Notes under the pieces: model-generated
The model's database searches: none
Told to the model about the DNA's origin: nothing
Seen by the model: the letters and a program-made list of their open reading frames with translations, nothing else
From: Candidatus Scalindua sediminis
Lineage (GTDB): Bacteria; Planctomycetota; Brocadiia; Brocadiales; Scalinduaceae
Length of the DNA stretch: 64,000 nt
Assembly: GCA_008636105.1 (NCBI GenBank)
Contig: VSDH01000005.1
Span: 1 to 64,000, forward strand
Reading direction: 5' to 3'
Made by a program: the position numbers and the translations under genes
In this document: positions 25,887 to 34,674 of the stretch, in pieces
How the letters are laid out: each line of letters opens with the position of its first letter
Position numbering within the stretch: position 1 is the stretch's first letter

Positions 25887-26915
25887 ATGGCTAAAGAGAA
25901 AAAAAGTAAAAAGGTTTACAAAAACGGTTTCAATCTTCTAGAAAAATACCCTATAGAGTTTTCTGAGAAAGTAGGAACCGTAAAATATGATGGTCCTATA
26001 GAAGCTTTTGATTTCTCATTTCCCAGGAAAAAAATTGATCACGTCATAATAAACCTTTGTCCCATGGAACCGTGGGCACTTCCTAATTCGGCAGTCCTCA
26101 AGAATGGTGTTCGGAATATCTTAGACAAACTGGACATAGTACGAACCAGATACTTTCCCAAATCGCACTGCTATGTCGTCATTAGTACTCAAGAAACTAA
26201 ACTTATTAAAGAGTCGAAACAGCACGAAGGTCACGAAGAATGGTTGCATGTGCATACTTTAGATCCCATATATCCCAATGATGCACCAGTTCTGATTGTA
26301 AAGAAGATTCTGGGATTAGATATTGCTTATGGTCGGAATACCGTTGAGATTGGAGTGCTTGTATTAGATCCTCAAACTGTTGTTGGTATTTTTGAGCACC
26401 ATATTCGAAAAAACGAATTCAGTACACGTCTTATACCCATTTCCGGGACAGGCCTAAGGGAAAATAAGATTCTCGAGGTTAAGCCTGGTACGCCCGTCCA
26501 AAAGATCCTGGATGGTAATGTCAGGGAAGATATAAAATACCGTGTGTTTGTTGATGGACCATTGAATGGTTCTGAGGTTAAAGATTTAACGCAAAAGATT
26601 GACTGGTCTACAAAAAATGTTGTGGTGTTGGAGGAGAGAGACTATAAGACACTATTTCATTTTGCAAGAGTTAGCGAGTTGCTTTTTACGACAAGCCTTA
26701 TGGGAGAACTGAGATGCTGCATATATTGCAATTATTGCGATGATATATGCCCTGTTGACCTGGAACCAGCTCTTTACTGGCATTGTTATATACGGGGTGA
26801 GAAACAGAAGGCACGTCTTTATGCATTGGAAAAATGTATAGAATGTGGACTCTGCAGTTTTATATGCCCTTCAAAGTTGGAACTGCTTCAGGTTATAAAA
26901 GAATGTAAATCATAA
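25887..26915 (+). CDS. nqrA: NqrA/RnfC-like subunit with two 4Fe-4S cluster motifs
   Basis: 342 residues, about 100 shorter than NqrA or RnfC. Residues 50-110 (IDHVIINLCPMEPWALPNSAV) match the NqrA/RnfC core. Near the C-terminus two ferredoxin motifs are complete: CIYCNYCDDICP and CIECGLCSFICP, as in RnfC; classical NqrA keeps only a vestige of the second. Of the N-terminal barrel only a short KNGFNLLEKYPIE...VKYDGP part remains. It heads the nqr operon and probably forms a peripheral cytoplasmic subunit with an Rnf-like Fe-S path. No clear Shine-Dalgarno. Confidence 0.85.
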   Translation: MAKEKKSKKVYKNGFNLLEKYPIEFSEKVGTVKYDGPIEAFDFSFPRKKIDHVIINLCPMEPWALPNSAVLKNGVRNILDKLDIVRTRYFPKSHCYVVISTQETKLIKESKQHEGHEEWLHVHTLDPIYPNDAPVLIVKKILGLDIAYGRNTVEIGVLVLDPQTVVGIFEHHIRKNEFSTRLIPISGTGLRENKILEVKPGTPVQKILDGNVREDIKYRVFVDGPLNGSEVKDLTQKIDWSTKNVVVLEERDYKTLFHFARVSELLFTTSLMGELRCCIYCNYCDDICPVDLEPALYWHCYIRGEKQKARLYALEKCIECGLCSFICPSKLELLQVIKECKS

Positions 26916-27149
26916 CGGCACAGCCGCCCGCCTGAATGGCACCCGCCCGGCCAAGCCGTTCGGACGGGAAGTCGCCCGCCCGGGAAGTCGCCCGCCCGTG
27001 CCGGTACGGACGGGGGCAGGCAACCAAGTTTGAAGTGTCTAAAGTTTAAAGTGAGCTAAAGTTGTAGTAAAAAGCATTATTTTAACTTTTTATGAGACTC
27101 AAAAAACTTCCTAAGAGAGAAGGTTTTACAGAGTAATAATATAAAGATA

Positions 27150-28253
27150 ATGAAAAAGACCATTAAAAAAATAGAGCCGATTTTAAACAAAACTCTCAAT
27201 AAAACCGAATCGTTTATTCAATCACGTCCCAAGGTAAATTTCCTCTTTGGAGCCTTATTCGAGGCATTTGATGGGCTTATCAGAAGTTCAAAGGATACAG
27301 CCAAAACCCAGCCCTTTATTCGAAACCAGATGGATGCAAAACAATATATGGGCGGTATCCTTGTAGCATTATTTCTTGGCTGGGTTGTGCCTGCAATATA
27401 CTTCTTTGGATTTTTATGCGTTGTACCCAAGCTTATAGTATCCTTTGTGGTAGGTGTGTTTATAGTAGACGTAATCTGGGTGATACTTGCCAGAGAGGAA
27501 AGAATAAATGAAGGAGGGTTTGTAACATGTCTCTTTATCCCGGCATTCTTACCACCTCAGGCACCTCTCTGGTTAATCGGCGTGGGTGCGGGAGTTAGCA
27601 TATTATTCAGGAACATAACTGGAGGGGTTGGAATGAATCTCCTTAATCCCGCATTATTTGGTCGGCTAATCTTGACAATCTCTTTCCCCACCATGGTTGT
27701 CTCCGGTTGGCAGGAACCATTCATAGGCTTTCCGACACTTCAATCCTTAACGTACGGTGTGGATGCTGTAACACATGCAACCCCCTTAATAGCTTACAAG
27801 GAAACAGGTGAAGTAACGTCTTATATTTCTCTCTTATTTGGTGCTAATACTGGTTCTCTGGGAGAAACGTGCCGAGTTGCTCTCATCATAGCCGGAATAT
27901 GGTTGTGTAAGAAAAGGATTGCAAACTGGAGGATTCCAGTTGCTTATTTAGGTAGTGTATTTATCTTTGCTGCTCTTTTTTCTCTAATACCTGGGGAAAC
28001 CATGGTCCCTCCCATGCTCCAACTCTTGAGTGGAGGCCTTATCTTTGGCGCATTCTTTATGGCAACAGATCCGATTACGACTACGTATAGTCAGACTGGC
28101 AAGTGGATATTTAGTATAGGTTGTGGTTTGATCACGGTAGTTATTAGAAATTTCACTCCCATACCGGAAGGCGTGATGTACGCCATATTGTTGATGAACC
28201 TCGTCGGAGTTCCAATCCAATCTATTGTACTAAAGCTAAAATATAGAGTATAA
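27150..28253 (+). CDS. nqrB: Na+-translocating NADH:quinone oxidoreductase subunit B
   Basis: 367 residues, membrane protein with about ten helices; 40-50 residues shorter than Vibrio NqrB. The covalent FMN site is THATPL (around 27770), with the threonine of S/T-x-A-T-P. GGVGMNLLNPALFGRL and MATDPITTTYSQTGKW are family signatures. It carries the quinone-side membrane core with NqrD/E. The last 26 codons recur in diverged form at 29342-29419, downstream of rpsD. Confidence 0.93.
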   Translation: MKKTIKKIEPILNKTLNKTESFIQSRPKVNFLFGALFEAFDGLIRSSKDTAKTQPFIRNQMDAKQYMGGILVALFLGWVVPAIYFFGFLCVVPKLIVSFVVGVFIVDVIWVILAREERINEGGFVTCLFIPAFLPPQAPLWLIGVGAGVSILFRNITGGVGMNLLNPALFGRLILTISFPTMVVSGWQEPFIGFPTLQSLTYGVDAVTHATPLIAYKETGEVTSYISLLFGANTGSLGETCRVALIIAGIWLCKKRIANWRIPVAYLGSVFIFAALFSLIPGETMVPPMLQLLSGGLIFGAFFMATDPITTTYSQTGKWIFSIGCGLITVVIRNFTPIPEGVMYAILLMNLVGVPIQSIVLKLKYRV

Positions 28254-28338
28254 TAAATATAAAGGAAAATTTATACCCCTTTGCAGTAAAAAAAGATGAG
28301 AAAAATGCTGAGGAAAAAGCAGGAAATTTGGTGTTTAA

Positions 28339-28506
28339 GAAGTTGAAGCAAGGGTAAAGGGGGTCAGATCCGGAAGGGAACCAGTAACAAAATTTCAACA
28401 GGAAATAGAACCTTTAGTTAAGGCTATTGAGGACGTTACGCCGCTATCTCATAAGGGCGTCATCTTAGGAAGAAGAGGAGGATTTAGGAAATATGTAAGT
28501 TATTAG
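28339..28506 (+). pseudogene. rpsK: Decayed 3' end of rpsK (ribosomal protein S11)
   Basis: An open stretch of 55 codons without a start reads EVEARVKGVRSGRE, then EDVTPLSHKGVILG and ends KYVSY. S11 normally ends ..EV.V.VKGPGSGRE...I.DVTPIPHNGCRPPK. The match in both blocks, the spacing, and the position just before rpsD (the normal rpsK-rpsD order) support the call. In-frame stops (TAA at 28336) lie at the upstream edge, and the C-terminus has drifted from the usual rRNA-binding tail. It is a non-functional remnant. Confidence 0.7.
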
Positions 28507-28553
28507 ATAGCATTATAAATTATGTTTAAGTTTAATTTTCTGAATGGATAAAC

Positions 28554-29186
28554 ATGGCTAGATACCTGGGACCAAAATGTAAATTATGTAGAAGAGAAGG
28601 TGTAAAACTATTTTTGAAGGGGAGTCGTTGTGGAACTGCAAAGTGTGGTTTATTTAAAAGAAAAGTTTTGCCTGGTCAAAAGGCAGGAGCAAGAAGAGTA
28701 AGAAAATTATCTGATTACGGGATACATTTTAGGGAAAAACAAAAATTGAAAAGGTTTTATGGTGTCCTGGAAAGACAGTTTAGGAACTATTTTGCCAAGG
28801 CAGAAAGGAAAAAAGGTAATACAGGAGAGAATTTACTTATATTATTGGAGAGAAGGCTTGATAACGTTTTATTCCTTCTCGGATACGGTTTTTCCCGTAA
28901 TCAAACAAGACAGGAGATCAATCACGGCCATATAATAATAAACGGTAAAAAGGTTGATATACCTTCTTATTTGGTTAAGCCAGGCGATGTAATTAGGCCA
29001 GTTAACAAGGAAAATAGTATAAATATGATAAAATTAAACCTGAACTCGCATAAGAACGGAGAGCTACCTTCTTGGTTAGAACAGAAAGATGATGGCTTAG
29101 AGGTCCACGTTTTGCAACTGCCTTCTAGGGACGAGGTGTCAATAAATATACAAGAACAGCTTGTTGTTGAACTTTGTTCAAAATAA
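28554..29186 (+). CDS. rpsD: 30S ribosomal protein S4
   Basis: 210 residues, complete. N-terminal MARYLGPKCKLCRREG with zinc ligands C9, C12, C26 and C31 (the zinc-containing S4 type), and an S4 RNA-binding domain with RRLDNVLFLLGYGFSRNQTR and GHIIINGKKVDIPSYLVKPGD. S4 nucleates 30S assembly. It is oddly placed between nqrB and nqrC, preceded by a decayed rpsK end and followed by a second nqrB 3' end. It is either a relocated single gene or an extra paralogue; the window cannot decide. Confidence 0.95.
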   Translation: MARYLGPKCKLCRREGVKLFLKGSRCGTAKCGLFKRKVLPGQKAGARRVRKLSDYGIHFREKQKLKRFYGVLERQFRNYFAKAERKKGNTGENLLILLERRLDNVLFLLGYGFSRNQTRQEINHGHIIINGKKVDIPSYLVKPGDVIRPVNKENSINMIKLNLNSHKNGELPSWLEQKDDGLEVHVLQLPSRDEVSINIQEQLVVELCSK

Positions 29187-29341
29187 ACCGTATGTTTGTT
29201 TTAAAGATAATAAAACTATATGGCTGTTTCATTAACTCTGAAATTAATCTTATTATATGAACCTTGTAAAATATAAGGTTTATTATACTCGTCAAGGATA
29301 GATAGCGAGACAATTTAGAGTTAATTAAACAGCCAATTATT

Positions 29342-29419
29342 ATGTACGCCACATTATTTATGAATCCTGTCGGAGTTCCAATTCAATCCGTTGTATTAAA
29401 GATAAAATATAGCGTATAA
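29342..29419 (+). pseudogene. Second, diverged copy of the nqrB 3' end
   Basis: 25 sense codons plus stop read MYATLFMNPVGVPIQ...YSV; the end of nqrB (28176-28253) reads MYAILLMNLVGVPIQ...YRV. Roughly 85% DNA identity over about 83 bp, with most differences silent. This is an nqrB end left next to nqrC when the rpsK'-rpsD segment was placed between the genes, or introduced with a foreign nqrC end. Confidence 0.85.
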
Positions 29420-29497
29420 TAAAACATAAGCTAATTTCTTTTCATCGTTAATTTATGCCTCTTTTTTGCTGCGTAAAATAGGATTAATGGTAATAAA

Positions 29498-30208
29498 ATG
29501 AGTGAATTAAGGATGCTTTTAACAAGAAGCACCGCAATTTGTCTTATCACTGCCATACCAGGTACAATATTGCTGGGCCTCTATTTTGTTACGTCTCCAA
29601 GGATTGCGGAATATCACGAAATAAAGTTAAAAAAATCTGTCCTGAGTATTTTCGACATTCCGTATCACACAGAAGAAAAACATTTCTTTGGCTTTAAATT
29701 TAAAAAAGTTGATAAGAAAGATGTCAGAAAGGTTTTTGAAAAGAATATAACCACGGATGTTCTTCCAGAAATACGTATGCCAGAAGAACCAAATGGAAAA
29801 CCGGAAAGAGATAAAAATGGGAAAGAACTCTTCAAGTATTATAAGGATGGAGAACTACAGGGAATAGGGTTTGTTGCAACAAGACTAGGTTACGGTTTTA
29901 ATAAAGCGGCAGACATTTCTCTATTTATTTGTGTTAGTCCTGATATGGAGACTGTAAAAGGCATAGAGGTACTAGATCATGCTGAGACACCCGGTCTTGG
30001 TGGCAGAATGACAGAAGAGGAATTTAAGAGACAATTTATCGGAAAAAAGTTGAAGCCAAAGATATCACTTGTAAGAGGAAGAGAAACAGTTGGTCCAGAT
30101 GAAGTACACGCCATTACGGGCGCATCATACACGAGCAAGGGAATAGAGGATATAATTAACGAGGCGATGAAGACCTTCTGGCAAGAAATGGAGGCAAATA
30201 AGGGATGA
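29498..30208 (+). CDS. nqrC: Na+-NQR subunit C (FMN-binding)
   Basis: 236 residues: one N-terminal membrane helix (about 13-32), then a soluble FMN_bind domain. The FMN-attachment motif is in AITGASYTSKGIED, near the C-terminus, where the final threonine of SGA(T/S)xT takes FMN by a phosphoester bond. GLGGRMTEEEFKRQF is typical. The last codons overlap nqrDE by 4 bp. Confidence 0.93.
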   Translation: MSELRMLLTRSTAICLITAIPGTILLGLYFVTSPRIAEYHEIKLKKSVLSIFDIPYHTEEKHFFGFKFKKVDKKDVRKVFEKNITTDVLPEIRMPEEPNGKPERDKNGKELFKYYKDGELQGIGFVATRLGYGFNKAADISLFICVSPDMETVKGIEVLDHAETPGLGGRMTEEEFKRQFIGKKLKPKISLVRGRETVGPDEVHAITGASYTSKGIEDIINEAMKTFWQEMEANKG

Positions 30209-31623
30209 ACATGATGGCAAGATACATTAGACAGGTATCAAAGTTCTTCTTAAGAGACAATTATATAATATCTGCTGGTGCAGGGTTGGGTTTCTGTTCA
30301 GCCCTGGCAGTAACCAACAAGATGGAAAACTCCCTTACAATGAACGTGGGTGTTATCTTTGTCACGTGCGGTAGTTTTTGTTTAGTATATCCATTTAGAA
30401 AATTAATAATAGCAGCCGGTACTCATCACAAGATATCACTCCTCATGATTATTGTGTCCGTATTCGTAGCCATATTTAATCTGATAGCTCAGGCCACAGT
30501 ACCAAGAATAGCCTTTAATATAAAGGCATACATTGACCTGATTACGACGAATTGTATAGTCCTCGCCGTAATTTCCGAAGGGCTGACATATCAATTCTGG
30601 GACGCACAGAAGAAGATATTAAAGGCATGCCTCGGTTATTCTATTGCACTTATCTTTTTAGCCCTTATGAGGGAACCCCTGGGGTTTGGGACAATATTGA
30701 ACATTCGTGTACTTCCAGAGAATTTCCCTGTAGTGGTATTGATGATAACACCTGTGGGTGGCTTTTTTGCACTGGCATTATGGAGACTCATGCTCAGACC
30801 TTTGTTTGTGAAAACAGGTGTTGTTTATCAGGAAAGATTGCCAGAGGAATCAAAAGAAGTTATCACAGATGGAGGAGCCCCGGTAACTTCAAAACCGCCA
30901 AAGCCCAGGATTTCAAAGATGTTCATAATTACCATTGTGGTAGGAGTCCTCGTCCTTGTAAGTCTTCTCACTAATGTAAATGCAGTTTCGTCCTTAAATA
31001 ATCAATTGAAAGTTCTTTTCCCTATATTTCTCGGTGCTTTGTTATTTGATGGTATCGTGTTAAGCAAGCTTCTGGGGATTTGCCCTCTGCTTAATAAATC
31101 AAGACAGATTGATGCAGCATGGAAGATGGGTTTAGCAGTCGTCATTGTGGTTACCTTGTCCACAAGTCTCAACTGGATAGTTTATAATAAGGTGTTGTTA
31201 ACCGTAAGCGACTTCCTCTCCACAATCTCACCAATCCCTATAAGACTTGAGAAGATATTCTACCTTACTGTTTTTATTGTTACCATTGCCACGTTTGTAC
31301 AAATCCTGGGGATATTGCTCCGACGTTTTGCAATGGACGTATATAAGCAAATGGGTCAATTTTTAGAGCTCATTACCGTAAACTGCATTGTCCTTGCCAG
31401 TTCTACTTTTACTATCCCACCGGGTTTGTCTTTTATGGCTACAACAGTTACGGCTTTTGGCTTTGGTCTCCATTGGTTAATGGTATGTGTCTGGCTTGCT
31501 GTACTGCGGCGCCAAAGATTGTTTGTGCCTGTAAGTTCGTGGGATGAAGATACCCTTGCTATACTGCTACTTGGTTTCATGGCAGCTATCTTTACTGGTA
31601 TTGGGCTGATAAAGATATTTTGA
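30205..31623 (+). CDS. nqrDE: Fused Na+-NQR subunits D and E
   Basis: 472 residues in one frame. Residues 1-215 match NqrD (GLGFCSALAVTNKMEN; LITTNCIVLAV). Residues about 265-472 match NqrE (KLLGICPLLNKSR; ELITVNCIVLASS). Between them lies a Pro/Lys linker and an extra hydrophobic helix (about 240-258, MFIITIVVGVLVLVSLLTNV). NqrD and NqrE have opposite membrane orientation, so one added helix makes the fusion topologically possible. All four cysteines known to hold the intramembrane 2Fe-2S cluster are present, one per motif quoted. GGAGG precedes the start by 9 nt. Confidence 0.9.
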   Translation: MNMMARYIRQVSKFFLRDNYIISAGAGLGFCSALAVTNKMENSLTMNVGVIFVTCGSFCLVYPFRKLIIAAGTHHKISLLMIIVSVFVAIFNLIAQATVPRIAFNIKAYIDLITTNCIVLAVISEGLTYQFWDAQKKILKACLGYSIALIFLALMREPLGFGTILNIRVLPENFPVVVLMITPVGGFFALALWRLMLRPLFVKTGVVYQERLPEESKEVITDGGAPVTSKPPKPRISKMFIITIVVGVLVLVSLLTNVNAVSSLNNQLKVLFPIFLGALLFDGIVLSKLLGICPLLNKSRQIDAAWKMGLAVVIVVTLSTSLNWIVYNKVLLTVSDFLSTISPIPIRLEKIFYLTVFIVTIATFVQILGILLRRFAMDVYKQMGQFLELITVNCIVLASSTFTIPPGLSFMATTVTAFGFGLHWLMVCVWLAVLRRQRLFVPVSSWDEDTLAILLLGFMAAIFTGIGLIKIF

Positions 31624-31664
31624 GATTCTTGAAAAATTTAGGTTTAAAAATTCAGGGTTATTAA

Positions 31665-33299
31665 ATGTTAACTTCTTTAATTGTGGGAATAGGTATCATT
31701 ATTATACTCATGCTGACTATGGCCGGGCTTAGTGAGATAACCTACCAGTTTTTTGGTAGAGGTAAGAAACTGAAACTTGGTATACATAGCGACGAGGATT
31801 ACAAGAAGGAGCTGGATATAGAAGGTGGTGGAAAATTACTCTCCGAACTTCAAAATAAAGGCTATCATATATCTGCTGGATGCGGTGGTAATGCCACATG
31901 TGGACAGTGCAAGGTGAAGTTGCTTACCAATATGGGTCCGTATTCACCAACTGAAACACCTCATTTTGACAGCAGGGCAAGGGAAGAGACCAGAAGGTTT
32001 CTTGAGGAAGGTAAAGGTGATGGATATACAAGACTATCCTGTCAGGTAAGCATAGATAAAGATCTTGATATATATCTGCCAAAGTCAACGTTACAGGTTA
32101 AAAAGTATACCGCACGTGTAGTGAAAAAAATTCCGTTAACCTACGACAAGTATGAAATACGATTATTACCATTTCAAGATTTTGATTTTATTCCAGGACA
32201 GTATATACAAATAAGACTGCCTGATGATTACGTAGAGGAGCATTACAAGAAATCTAGTGAACAGATAAGATGCTTTTGTAATGAAACAGGAAAAGAATTT
32301 ATTCCCTATACACCCGGTATGGACCTTTATCGTGCCTACTCGATTGCCTCAATAAGAAAAGACATATTAAAATTGATTTCAAGAACTGCACCAATAGACC
32401 CTCGTGTACAGATTGAAAATGGTGGTGTCCCGTGCGTTGGACCGCAATGCATAAAGGAATATATACAGGATGAATCAATATGGAATTTATGGGTTGGAGA
32501 CAGGATAAGGTTTACGGGTCCTTATGGCCATTTCTGTCTGAAAGAAAAAAAGCATAAGGCTGTGTTTGTAGCAGGTGGAGCAGGTCTTGCGCCTATCTTG
32601 GCACTACTAGAGCAATGGTTCAGCGAAGGACGTAGAGACGAAATATTATTCTTCCTAGGTGAAAGACGGTTTCAGGATATTCCCTTACGCTATATATCAA
32701 ATTGGTTGAACTGGCAGAAAGAGTATCCTAATTTTAAATTCATACCAATATTGTCGGGTGCATTTAGGGGTGATAACCCGGTAGACTTGGACGAGTTAGA
32801 TAAAGAATGCTTTCAAAATGTATCGAATGAACGTAGGCAAATTATTGTAGAACAGGGTTTAGTTGATGAGAGTGGAGAAAAATGGTTTGGAGAGGTAGGT
32901 TTTATCGGTCCTATGCTCACAAAATACCTTAAATATGATCCTAATATAACATTTTATCTTTGTGGCCCTGCCCCAATGACTGTAACCGTAATTGACGCAG
33001 CAGCCAATAATATTGGCTTAAAAAAAGATAATGTCATATTCGATGATTTTACGGGCACTCTCACACCATCTCTTGATTTATTGTATCAGAAACTTAAGCT
33101 TAAAAAAATGATCAAACAACTTGGTTTACTCCATGCCAATAGAGATATAGAAAATATGAGTAACATCCTGATCATGAAATTATTATTAAGAGACAAAATC
33201 GAGGAAAGCTATACCTTCCTGGATAAAATCAGAGAAGCATTAGTAAAGGGATGGAGAAAGGAACACAGCCTCAAATCAATATTCAAAGAATATGAATAA
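31665..33299 (+). CDS. nqrF: Na+-NQR subunit F, extended
   Basis: 544 residues against about 407 in Vibrio. N-terminal membrane helix (3-25), 2Fe-2S domain (CGGNATCGQC, then RLSC), FAD domain (YRAYSIAS), NADH domain (AGGAGLAPILALLEQW; YLCGPAPMTVTVI) and the family end IFDDFTGT. Extra: inserted segments with C-F-C and CVGPQC, and about 80 helical, basic residues after the normal C-terminus (LYQKLKLKKMIKQLG onward). It is the NADH-oxidising entry subunit and last gene of the operon. Confidence 0.93.
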   Translation: MLTSLIVGIGIIIILMLTMAGLSEITYQFFGRGKKLKLGIHSDEDYKKELDIEGGGKLLSELQNKGYHISAGCGGNATCGQCKVKLLTNMGPYSPTETPHFDSRAREETRRFLEEGKGDGYTRLSCQVSIDKDLDIYLPKSTLQVKKYTARVVKKIPLTYDKYEIRLLPFQDFDFIPGQYIQIRLPDDYVEEHYKKSSEQIRCFCNETGKEFIPYTPGMDLYRAYSIASIRKDILKLISRTAPIDPRVQIENGGVPCVGPQCIKEYIQDESIWNLWVGDRIRFTGPYGHFCLKEKKHKAVFVAGGAGLAPILALLEQWFSEGRRDEILFFLGERRFQDIPLRYISNWLNWQKEYPNFKFIPILSGAFRGDNPVDLDELDKECFQNVSNERRQIIVEQGLVDESGEKWFGEVGFIGPMLTKYLKYDPNITFYLCGPAPMTVTVIDAAANNIGLKKDNVIFDDFTGTLTPSLDLLYQKLKLKKMIKQLGLLHANRDIENMSNILIMKLLLRDKIEESYTFLDKIREALVKGWRKEHSLKSIFKEYE

Positions 33300-33336
33300 G
33301 AGACGGGAGTCTACGAATTAATGAGATATTAGAATC

Positions 33337-33600
33337 TAAATTGAGCGATTTTACATTGTATGTCAAAGTAGCCGCAGGTCATGCCAGAGGCAGATTCGCC
33401 TAACGGCACGACTTTTAACTGCGTTTCATCATTTGATGAGTTTATAATAATTTCATGTAAGTTACGCCCCCATAGCTTCCTTGCACCGTGGCGGCACGCT
33501 GCCGTTAAGTCCCGTTTTGCGGGAGTAAGCTATGAATGGGGGCGGCTACCCGCCCGAACGACAAAAGTCGGGCAGGCAAAAAACACTCGGTTCAGGCAGA
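33337..33600. repeat. R4 element, left end, with an R3 palindrome inside
   Basis: TAAATTGAGCGATTTTACATTGTATGTCAA repeats the left end of 17234-17430 apart from two or three changes. GTAGCCGCAGG and GGCGGCTACCCGCCCGAACG of the same family follow, but the right terminal repeat is absent and an R3 palindrome (33466-33544) sits in the middle. Confidence 0.65.
33466..33544. repeat. R3 palindrome, longest copy
   Basis: 79 bp: GCCCCCATAGCTTCCTTGC, a centre CACCGTGGCGGCACGCTGCC, the GTCCCGTTTTGCGGGA hairpin, then GTAAGCTATGAATGGGGGC. Confidence 0.78.
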
Positions 33601-33681
33601 AGGATCTCCGTTTTTACCATTTGACAGGCTGTCCGAGAATAAGCAAAATGCCATTTTTTGTCATTTTTACCCGCCGGTATT

Positions 33682-33812
33682 CAGGCTGTGTCACAATAAC
33701 AAAAACACATGATTTGTCATTCTGAATTTATTTCAGAATCTAATGATTCCAATGACTTAGCAACATTAGAGATCCCGAAACAAGTTCGGGATGACAATTG
33801 CGACACAGTCTG
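33682..33812. repeat. R1 inverted-repeat element, copy D
   Basis: 131 bp with ends CAGGCTGTGTCACAAT and, inverted, CAGACTGTGTCGCAAT. Followed by another CCTGAACTAAATTCAGG hairpin at 33830-33850. The whole 33300-33998 gap is noncoding repeats. Confidence 0.85.
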
Positions 33813-33998
33813 ATTTATGGCGGGCTGAATAGATCCTGAACTAAATTCAGGACCTTCGGTTTCAGAATCTGCAATTATAAGTACTTACAGAAGTATTAGA
33901 TTCCGGATCGAGTCCGGAATGACAATTAACCCTTGTGTTAATTTAAGGGGTAATTATTTATTCTAATTAACAACTTTTTAGAAGGAGGAGGTATGTTT

Positions 33999-34571
33999 AT
34001 GAAAAAAATAATTGTTATACTTGTTATTGCGCTATTCTGGACTGTGCAGTTTGTATGGGCGAGTTCGTCTAATCCCCGCGTACGATTGGAAACCAGCCAT
34101 GGCGTTATTATTCTAGAGCTTGATTCGAAATCGGCTCCCAAAACTGTAGAAAATTTTCTTCACTATGTAAATGACGGATTTTATGACGGCACCATCTTTC
34201 ACAGGGTGATTAAGGGATTCATGCTTCAGGGGGGAGGTTTCACTGCCGACATGAAGAAGAAACCTGTACAGTCCCCAATCACCAACGAGGCTGATAATAG
34301 ACTCAGGAACAAACGCGGTACGGTTGCCATGGCGCGTACACAGGACCCTCACTCAGCCACAAGCCAGTTCTTCATTAACTCAGTGGACAACGCCTTCCTT
34401 GATTATAAAGGGAAAAACTCCAAGGGCTGGGGTTATTGCGTTTTCGGTAAGGTAGTGGAGGGTATGGATGTAGTGGAAACAATTGAGAGCCTGCCTACCA
34501 CAATGAGGGCAGGGCATAGAGACGTACCGACTTCACCTGTAGTCATCAAACAGGTGGTAGTAGAGAAATAA
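33999..34571 (+). CDS. Secreted peptidyl-prolyl cis-trans isomerase (cyclophilin)
   Basis: 190 residues from ATG 33999 (AGGAGG 7 nt upstream); ATG 33993 adds two residues and sits too close to the Shine-Dalgarno. A signal peptide MKKIIVILVIALFWTVQFVWA is followed by the cyclophilin domain: NFLHYVNDGFYDGTIFHRVI, GFMLQGGGFT, and SATSQFFIN. It folds periplasmic (or paryphoplasmic) proteins. Monocistronic; a GC-rich hairpin at 34608-34631 follows. Confidence 0.95.
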   Translation: MKKIIVILVIALFWTVQFVWASSSNPRVRLETSHGVIILELDSKSAPKTVENFLHYVNDGFYDGTIFHRVIKGFMLQGGGFTADMKKKPVQSPITNEADNRLRNKRGTVAMARTQDPHSATSQFFINSVDNAFLDYKGKNSKGWGYCVFGKVVEGMDVVETIESLPTTMRAGHRDVPTSPVVIKQVVVEK

Positions 34572-34607
34572 CTTGCGTAAAAAAGAAAGGACCTGCCAGC
34601 AGGTGGG

Positions 34608-34631
34608 CCTCTCCCCCATAGGGGGGAGAGG
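34608..34631 (+). terminator. GC-rich hairpin after the cyclophilin gene
   Basis: CCTCTCCCCC-ATA-GGGGGGAGAGG: a 10-bp stem 37 bp after the stop. It lacks a U-run and may be one of the dispersed repeats rather than a true terminator. Confidence 0.4.
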
Positions 34632-34674
34632 ATTAAGGTGAGGGGGTTTTAGAAAGTGCCAGGGGCATGATATT

